The position numbers and the translations under genes were made by a program. From assembly GCA_900542245.1 (NCBI GenBank), contig UQMQ01000082.1, forward strand, positions 1 to 10,308: 10,308 bases of DNA. Direction: 5' to 3'. Positions 5,716 to 10,308 of the stretch are shown here, piece after piece. Position 1 is the stretch's first letter, and each line of letters opens with the position of its first letter. Source of the DNA: an uncultured Eubacteriales bacterium. Lineage in GTDB: Bacteria; Bacillota; Clostridia; Peptostreptococcales; Anaerovoracaceae. The notes under the pieces were generated by a model that saw only the letters and a program-made list of their open reading frames with translations, was not told the DNA's origin and ran no database searches.

Positions 5716-7461
5716 TCAGCGCATCTGTGCTTGATATAGCTTGGCATACATGCCGCCGCGAGCCAAAAGCTCCGCCTGCGTGCCTTCCTCCTCGATTTTG
5801 CCGTTCTCGATGACGACAATGCGGTCAGCCCCTTGTATCGTCGCCAGCCGATGTGCGATGATCAGCGTGGTACGCCCCACAGACAGCTCATCGAAGGCTT
5901 TTTGGATATGCGCCTCGGTCACGCTGTCGAGCGCGGAGGTTGCCTCGTCCAAGATCAAAATCGGCGGATTTTTGAGGAAGATCCGCGCGATCGAAATGCG
6001 CTGCTTCTGTCCGCCGGAAAGCAGCGCCCCGCGCTCTCCGACATAGGTATCAAATCCCTCCGGCATTTTCATGATATCGTCATAGATCTCTGCTTTTTTG
6101 GCAGCCGCGATGACTTCTTCATAGGCGGCATCCGGTCTGCCGTAGCGAATGTTTTCATAAATGGTATCCGCAAACAGGAACACGTCCTGCTGCACGATCC
6201 CGATATTGGTGCGCAGCGAGCGCTTGGTCACATGCCGGATATCGTGCCCGTCGATCAGAATGCTGCCGCTCTCGACATCGTAAAACCGCGGAAGCAGCTG
6301 GCAGAGCGTACTCTTGCCGCCGCCGGAATGACCGACCACCGCGATGCTTTCTCCGGCATGAACCGTCAGGGAAATATCATGCAGCACGTCGATATCCTTT
6401 TTGTAGCCGAATACCACATGATCCAAGACGATTTCTCCCTTCACATCGGTCAGCGGCAGCGCGTCCTCCGCCTCTTTGATACTCGGCGCGATGCGCATGA
6501 CTTCGACGAAGCGTTTGAGTCCTGCGAGTCCGTTGGTAAAGATCTCCGCGAGCGTCGCCAGCTTGCGCACCGGTGTCACGAAGGTCGTGATGTACAACGT
6601 GAATGTGATCAGGTCGATATAGGTCATACTGCCGCGCATGATGAGCCAGCCACCGGCTGTGATGACCGCGATCTGCAGGAAGCAGATAAAGAATTCCAGC
6701 GATGCGTTGAAGCGCCCCATCGCCTTGTAGTATCCGGTCTTGGAGCCCTTGTACATCTCGTTGGAGCGGTCAAACCGCTCAAAATCGAGCTGCTGGTTGT
6801 CAAAAGCCTTAGAGGTTTTCATGCCGGACAAGGTCGATTCGATGTCCGCGTTAATGCCCGCCATCTTTTCCTTGACCTGTACCGAGGACTGCATCATGTC
6901 ATTGCGGCAAAAAATAACGATGCACACAAAGACCGGAACGATGACCAGCACCACGAGCGCCAGCCGCCATTCCACACAAAACATGACAATCAGCGCGCCG
7001 ATGATGGTGATCATCGAGATCAGCAGATCCTCCGGACCATGGTGCGCCAGCTCGGTGATCTCAAAAAGATCTCCGGTCAGCCGGTTCATCAGCTTGCCGG
7101 TACGGTTCTTGTCAAAGAAGTCAAAGTCCAGCTCCTGAAAATGCACGTAAAGATCCCGCCGGATATCTGCTTCCACGCGAATACCGAACTGATGTCCCCA
7201 GTAGGTGATGATGAAATTCATGACTGCCCGCACCAAAAACACCGCCACAACGATTGCCATGACGGTAAAAAACGTCTGATACAGCTTGTCCGGCAGCAGA
7301 TCGTACATGACGTAGCGCGATACCAGCGGAAACGCGACGTCGATCGCACCCACGATAAATGCACAGCTCATATCCAGCAGAAAGAGCTTTTTGTGCGCGG
7401 GGAAATAGGATAAAAAGATGCGAAACAGTGATTGATGAAAGTCTTTTGTCTGATGATTCAT
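5716..7461 (-). CDS. ABC exporter half-transporter (fused permease and ATPase)
   Basis: 581 residues in the usual MsbA/BmrA/LmrA layout: type 1 exporter membrane domain with six helices in residues about 15-310, then a nucleotide-binding domain. Its motifs are all intact: A-loop aromatic at about F351-Y353, Walker A GHSGGGKST (377-385), Q-loop VQQD (423-426), signature LSGGQ (481-485), Walker B ILILDE (501-506) with catalytic E506, D-loop SALD, and H-loop H537. It should dimerise and use ATP to expel lipids, drugs or peptides; the substrate cannot be read from sequence, and no peptidase C39 domain is present. GGAGG lies seven bases before the ATG. It is usual for such genes to come in heterodimeric pairs, but no second half is adjacent, so a homodimer is likely. 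Downstream is the sigma/PrsW operon at a distance of 77 bases. Confidence 0.95.
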   Translation of the reverse strand: MNHQTKDFHQSLFRIFLSYFPAHKKLFLLDMSCAFIVGAIDVAFPLVSRYVMYDLLPDKLYQTFFTVMAIVVAVFLVRAVMNFIITYWGHQFGIRVEADIRRDLYVHFQELDFDFFDKNRTGKLMNRLTGDLFEITELAHHGPEDLLISMITIIGALIVMFCVEWRLALVVLVIVPVFVCIVIFCRNDMMQSSVQVKEKMAGINADIESTLSGMKTSKAFDNQQLDFERFDRSNEMYKGSKTGYYKAMGRFNASLEFFICFLQIAVITAGGWLIMRGSMTYIDLITFTLYITTFVTPVRKLATLAEIFTNGLAGLKRFVEVMRIAPSIKEAEDALPLTDVKGEIVLDHVVFGYKKDIDVLHDISLTVHAGESIAVVGHSGGGKSTLCQLLPRFYDVESGSILIDGHDIRHVTKRSLRTNIGIVQQDVFLFADTIYENIRYGRPDAAYEEVIAAAKKAEIYDDIMKMPEGFDTYVGERGALLSGGQKQRISIARIFLKNPPILILDEATSALDSVTEAHIQKAFDELSVGRTTLIIAHRLATIQGADRIVVIENGKIEEEGTQAELLARGGMYAKLYQAQMR

Positions 7462-7490
7462 GTCATATCCTCCGCAAAGGTAGGTTGAAA

Positions 7491-7515
7491 GAGGCTGCCG
7501 TATGCGGGCAGCCTC
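7491..7515 (-). terminator. Terminator-like hairpin after ridA
   Basis: A perfect 9-bp stem GAGGCTGCC/GGCAGCCTC with a seven-base loop, 13 bases beyond the ridA stop on the minus strand. The following sequence is TTTCAACC, a weak T-tract, so termination is probably partial and the ABC gene may receive read-through. No separate promoter for the ABC gene is evident in the 29 bases remaining before its RBS region. Confidence 0.55.
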
Positions 7516-7528
7516 CGTTATTTTGCGC

Positions 7529-7906
7529 TTACAGATAAGCGATGACCTCGATTTCGATCAACGCACCCTTCGGCAGCTTTGCGACCTCGACTGCAGATCT
7601 GGACGGATAGTCGCCGCTGAAAAAGCTTGCGTATACCTCGTTCATTTTCGCGAAGTCATTCATATTGTCCATGAAGCAGGTGGTCTTGACGATCTTGTCC
7701 AGACTGCTTCCCGCTGCTTCGAGCACCGCCTTGAGGTTCGCAAAAACCTGTCTGGTCTGCACCTCGATATCGCCCTCCACCAGATTTCCGGTCGCCGGGT
7801 CGATCGGAATCTGTCCGGAAGTGATGACCAGATTGCCGATGATGTTTGCCTGTGCATAAGGTCCGATCGCTGCCGGAGCCTTATCTGTCGCTACGATTTT
7901 TCTCAT
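7529..7906 (-). CDS. ridA: RidA family enamine/imine deaminase
   Basis: 125 residues, a full-length YjgF/YER057c/UK114 protein, cytosolic and expected to be a trimer. It hydrolyses reactive 2-aminoacrylate-type enamine/imine intermediates released by PLP enzymes such as threonine/serine dehydratases. The signature is clear: APAAIGPYAQA (10-20) with Y17, TSGQIPIDPATGNLV (29-43), NLKAVLEAAG (57-66), and the C-terminal block DYPSRSAVEVAKLPKGALIEIEVIA with the substrate-binding Arg at R103 and Glu at E120. AAGGAG sits eight bases upstream of the ATG. The MATE gene ends 96 bases upstream with no terminator between, so the two may share a transcript. Functional linkage with its neighbours is not evident; ridA often sits alone. 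Confidence 0.96.
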   Translation of the reverse strand: MRKIVATDKAPAAIGPYAQANIIGNLVITSGQIPIDPATGNLVEGDIEVQTRQVFANLKAVLEAAGSSLDKIVKTTCFMDNMNDFAKMNEVYASFFSGDYPSRSAVEVAKLPKGALIEIEVIAYL

Positions 7907-8002
7907 GATGTTGTCTCCTTTTCTATATTGTCACTTTTTTTAGCAAATGGTTGGTGATAGTCTGCTGTCTGCGGAGGAAATCGTTTCCCGCGCGCCGCGT
8001 AC

Positions 8003-9412
8003 TTACGCCGCGCACGCCTCCTGCATTTCCGGTCGTTTTTTGAGTTTGCGCATGATAATGATATAGCAGACGATGTGCGCCGTCAGCGTGATCGTCCAGG
8101 TGACCGGATAAGAAACATAGACATTTTCTACATAATGGAACGCCGGCAGGGAGCAAAAAGCCTGAATCCATATGATCCGCAGCACACAAGCCCCCAAGAG
8201 GCTGACGATCATCGGCAGGATCGAATAGCCGAGACCGCGGATCACACCTGCCATCGTATCCATGATGCCGCAGATAAAATACGGCGCGGCGATGTAATAC
8301 AGCCGCTTGATGCCCTCTTCGATCACGATCTCCTGCGTAGAATAGATGCCGAGGAGCTGCCTGCCGAATAAGCAGGAAAGGTTCCCCAGTAGGATACCCG
8401 TCACAGCCGCGCAGCCCGTCGCGGTCAGAACGATTCTGTGAATCCGCTTCAGTTTGCCGGCACCCATATTCTGACTGGTAAACGAGATCGCTGCCTGATA
8501 GAAGGCGTTCATGGCGAAGTAGGTGAAGTTTTCGATATTTCCGGCTGCGGCGCTGCCTGCCATCACGTCCTTACCGAAGCTGTTGATGGAGGACTGGATG
8601 ATGACATTAGACAGGGCGAACAATACACCCTGAAACCCCGCCGGCAGTCCAATTTCCAAAATTTTCAGCATCTTGTTTTTGTGAATGCGCAGCAGCTTGC
8701 GATGCAAGCGGAATGCCCCTTCCTCCTGTACCAAACAGCGCAGAATCATAAACGCTGAGAAGCATTGGGAGATTGAAGTCGCTGCGGCTACACCCGCAAC
8801 GTCCATCTTGAAGCCGATGACAAAGGTCAGGTTCAGTACGACGTTGATCACGCCTGCGATCGTCAGATAGTTCAGCGGCCGCTTGGTATCACCCTTTGCC
8901 CGCAGGATCGCACTGCCGAAGTTGTAGATCATCATCGCCGGCATGCCCAGGAAATAAATCCGCATGTACAGCGTGGAAAGCGGCAGCACCTCCTCCGGCG
9001 TTTTCATCAAGGTCAGTACCGGTGCAGCCACCAGAATGCCGATGATCCCCATCGCGATGCCGCTGACAATGCTCAGCGCAATCGAAGTATGCACCGTTTC
9101 GCTGACATCGCTCTCCTTGCGTGCGCCTTGATACCGCGCCGTCAGGACATTGCAGCCGATCGCAAGTCCCACGAAGAGATTGACCAGAAGGTTGATCAGC
9201 GATGAGGTCGATCCGACGGCCGCCAGAGAGTTTTCACTGCCGAAACGACCGACTACGATGATATCCGCAGCATTGAACAAAAGCTGCAGAATATTGGAGC
9301 AGACCAAAGGAAACGCGAACAAAAGCATGCGGCTCAGAATCGGTCCGTTGATCATATCAATCTCATGCTTTTTTTGCTTCTTCTCTTTTTTTAACGCTTG
9401 TTCCTGCGCCAT
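8003..9412 (-). CDS. MATE-family multidrug/Na+(H+) efflux transporter
   Basis: 469 residues with about twelve membrane helices in two repeated MatE domains (roughly residues 25-190 and 250-420 of the corrected protein). The start of the first repeat is typical: INGPILSRMLLFAFPLVCSN, then AADIIVVGRFGSENSLAAVG and GLAIGCNVLTARYQGA. The second repeat contains LPAGFQGVLFALSNVIIQSS and AAAGNIENFTYFAMNAFYQA. Proteins of this kind export cationic drugs or metabolites using Na+ or H+ gradients. I use the ATG at 9412 rather than the longer frame to 9520: GGAGGT lies eight bases upstream, and the longer version would run through the promoter and the glnN terminator. The N-terminus is lysine-rich (LKKEKKQKKHE), an intracellular tail. 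The last residues before the TAA are KKRPEMQEACAA. Confidence 0.94.
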   Translation of the reverse strand: MAQEQALKKEKKQKKHEIDMINGPILSRMLLFAFPLVCSNILQLLFNAADIIVVGRFGSENSLAAVGSTSSLINLLVNLFVGLAIGCNVLTARYQGARKESDVSETVHTSIALSIVSGIAMGIIGILVAAPVLTLMKTPEEVLPLSTLYMRIYFLGMPAMMIYNFGSAILRAKGDTKRPLNYLTIAGVINVVLNLTFVIGFKMDVAGVAAATSISQCFSAFMILRCLVQEEGAFRLHRKLLRIHKNKMLKILEIGLPAGFQGVLFALSNVIIQSSINSFGKDVMAGSAAAGNIENFTYFAMNAFYQAAISFTSQNMGAGKLKRIHRIVLTATGCAAVTGILLGNLSCLFGRQLLGIYSTQEIVIEEGIKRLYYIAAPYFICGIMDTMAGVIRGLGYSILPMIVSLLGACVLRIIWIQAFCSLPAFHYVENVYVSYPVTWTITLTAHIVCYIIIMRKLKKRPEMQEACAA

Positions 9413-9448
9413 ATGCAGCAACCTCCAAAACCAGATTTCCGTATAGCT

Positions 9449-9478
9449 ATTATAATCTGACCAGCTTATGAAAGTCAA
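9449..9478 (-). promoter_or_regulatory. Sigma-A promoter of the MATE gene
   Basis: Minus strand TTGACT (9478-9473), 18-base spacer, TATAAT (9454-9449). The expected transcript start near 9442 leaves a roughly 30-base leader carrying the GGAGGT and the ATG at 9412. It sits cleanly after the glnN terminator. Confidence 0.85.
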
Positions 9479-9504
9479 TGCCTTTGCCAAAAAAGGGAGA
9501 AAAA

Positions 9505-9543
9505 GAACCACCCCGGTCACAAAGGGCGTGTCCGGGATGGTTC
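9505..9543 (-). terminator. Strong Rho-independent terminator after glnN
   Basis: Two 16-base arms (9505-9520 and 9528-9543) pair with one wobble and one mismatch around the seven-base loop GCCCTTT. On the minus strand the stem is followed by TTTTTCTCCCTTTTTT. Located about 50 bases beyond the glnN stop. Confidence 0.9.
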
Positions 9544-9592
9544 AAAATATTTACTTTTTTCGGATCTCTTTATCCTCTTTATCCTGCTTTCC

Positions 9593-10308
9593 TTATCTTA
9601 CGCCGAAGAGCAGCTCCCCGTAGGTCGGGAACGGCCAGCAGCGCTGCGCTGTCAAGGTCTCCACCTCGTCGCATGGGATCCTGAGCTCCGCCATCTTTTG
9701 CAGCATGCAGTCGCGAATGAAACAGGAAGCCGCGGTAACGTCAGTCATCGTCTCATACTGATTGACCGTAGTCTCCAGCGCGTTCGCAGCGGTGCAGATC
9801 TTGTCTGTCAGCGCCGAGTTGCCGAACAGTTTGAGTATACGCAGCGCCTGCTTGTTCAGCGCCTGCATGGAACGCAGCAGCGGGGTCTTTTTGTCGAGCG
9901 CCTCCCCGCTGTAGGCGCAGAACGCAGTCGGGATGCACAGCGTCTTATCCTTGATAAAGGCCGGAGACGTCGGGTCCCAGGCCGTATAGCCGCGTGCCTC
10001 GAAGGTTGCACGCAGACCGCCTGACGGAAACGACGAAGCGTCCGGTTCACCTTTGATGAGTTCTTTACCCGAAAAATCCATGATCACGCCGCCGTCCGGT
10101 GCAGGGGTGATGAAGCTGTCATGCTTCTCGGCGGTTATCCCTGTCAGCGGCTGGAACCAGTGTGTGAAATGCGTTGCGCCCTGTTCGACCGCCCAATCCT
10201 TCATCGCCTTTGCTACGGCGTCAGCCAGCGAGCTGTCGAGGCGCTGCCCCTCCTTGACGGTTTTTTTCAAAGAATGGTAGATATCCGCGCTGAGCCTTGA
10301 TCTCATCA
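9593..10308 (-). CDS. glnN: Type III glutamine synthetase with catalytic core deleted in frame; 5' end outside window
   Basis: The visible 237 codons start inside the gene (the first Met is internal, in a V-M-R-S-R-L context; the true start lies beyond the right edge). Residues 1-163 match the GSIII N-terminal domain: HFTHWFQPLTGITAEKHDSF, SGKELIKGEPDASSFPSGG, FEARGYTAWDPTSPAFIKD, TPLLRSMQALNKQALRILKL. Directly after FGN (codon ending at 9818) the protein jumps to SALTDKICTAANALE and finishes with the family's extreme C-terminus, CWPFPTYGELLFGV. A normal GlnN is about 700 residues. Everything between, including the VGPEQEYF metal-site region and all ATP- and glutamate-binding motifs, is absent, so roughly 400 residues are missing without a frameshift. 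As written it cannot make glutamine. It may be a pseudogene, a truncated paralogue or an assembly collapse. The normal terminator follows. Confidence 0.88.
   Translation of the reverse strand, partial: MRSRLSADIYHSLKKTVKEGQRLDSSLADAVAKAMKDWAVEQGATHFTHWFQPLTGITAEKHDSFITPAPDGGVIMDFSGKELIKGEPDASSFPSGGLRATFEARGYTAWDPTSPAFIKDKTLCIPTAFCAYSGEALDKKTPLLRSMQALNKQALRILKLFGNSALTDKICTAANALETTVNQYETMTDVTAASCFIRDCMLQKMAELRIPCDEVETLTAQRCWPFPTYGELLFGVR

Noticed and set aside
5833..7413. A 526-codon open frame on the plus strand opposite the ABC exporter
   Set aside because: It is a mirror of a GC-rich, strongly conserved gene; its translation is rich in His, Arg, Asp and Gln with no domain, and no RBS or promoter precedes it.
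7907..8002. A separate promoter for ridA
   Set aside because: A TATAGA-like hexamer is present near the RBS but no acceptable -35 box lies 16-18 bases upstream, so I do not report it.
9413..9520. A 36-codon N-terminal extension of the MATE transporter
   Set aside because: It would overlap the TTGACT/TATAAT promoter and part of the glnN terminator, while the ATG at 9412 has a proper GGAGGT.
1..10308. CRISPR array, tRNA, rRNA, DNA-transposon (IS) or phage structural genes
   Set aside because: I saw no regularly spaced repeats, no cloverleaf-like sequence, no transposase or phage protein motifs; the only mobile element seen is the group II intron.

Overview
The window looks like chromosomal DNA of a low-to-mid GC Clostridia (Firmicutes) bacterium, plausibly an Oscillospiraceae/Ruminococcaceae-type gut anaerobe. 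The reasons are a type III glutamine synthetase, strong AGGAGG-type ribosome binding sites throughout, an ECF sigma factor next to a PrsW-type protease, and an accessory HTH/nucleotidyltransferase pair of a kind common in gut Firmicutes. This placement is inference. Every gene I support lies on the minus strand, so transcription runs from right to left.

Region 1 (about 1-3160) is visibly more AT-rich and accessory. It holds most of a group II intron: the 5' ribozyme part at about 1180-1693, a 12-codon leader ORF, and a reverse transcriptase/maturase that runs off the left edge. The intron sits immediately beyond the terminator hairpin of a two-gene toxin-antitoxin-like operon (XRE-type HTH protein followed by an AbiEii-like nucleotidyltransferase). 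That operon has a near-consensus promoter with a perfect 10-bp palindrome between the -35 and -10 boxes, which suggests autorepression.

Region 2 (about 3290-7461) is GC-richer. In order of transcription it has an ABC exporter half-transporter, an ECF-type sigma factor, a seven-helix membrane protein of unknown function, a PrsW-family intramembrane metalloprotease, a cluster of terminator hairpins, and a small two-helix membrane protein. The sigma, seven-helix and PrsW genes overlap end to end and are surely one operon. By analogy with Bacillus PrsW/SigW this could be an envelope or antimicrobial-peptide stress circuit, but no recognisable anti-sigma factor is present; the seven-helix protein is the best candidate for that role.

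Region 3 (about 7490-10308) has ridA (enamine/imine deaminase) with a terminator-like hairpin, a MATE-family efflux transporter with a clear promoter and RBS, and at the right edge a type III glutamine synthetase gene. That last gene keeps its N-terminal domain and its extreme C-terminus in one open frame but lacks the entire catalytic core, followed by a strong terminator.

The observations most worth following are the internally deleted glnN, the sigma/7TM/PrsW operon beside an exporter, and the intron/terminator/TA arrangement. I saw no tRNA, rRNA, CRISPR array or DNA-transposon (IS) transposase gene.
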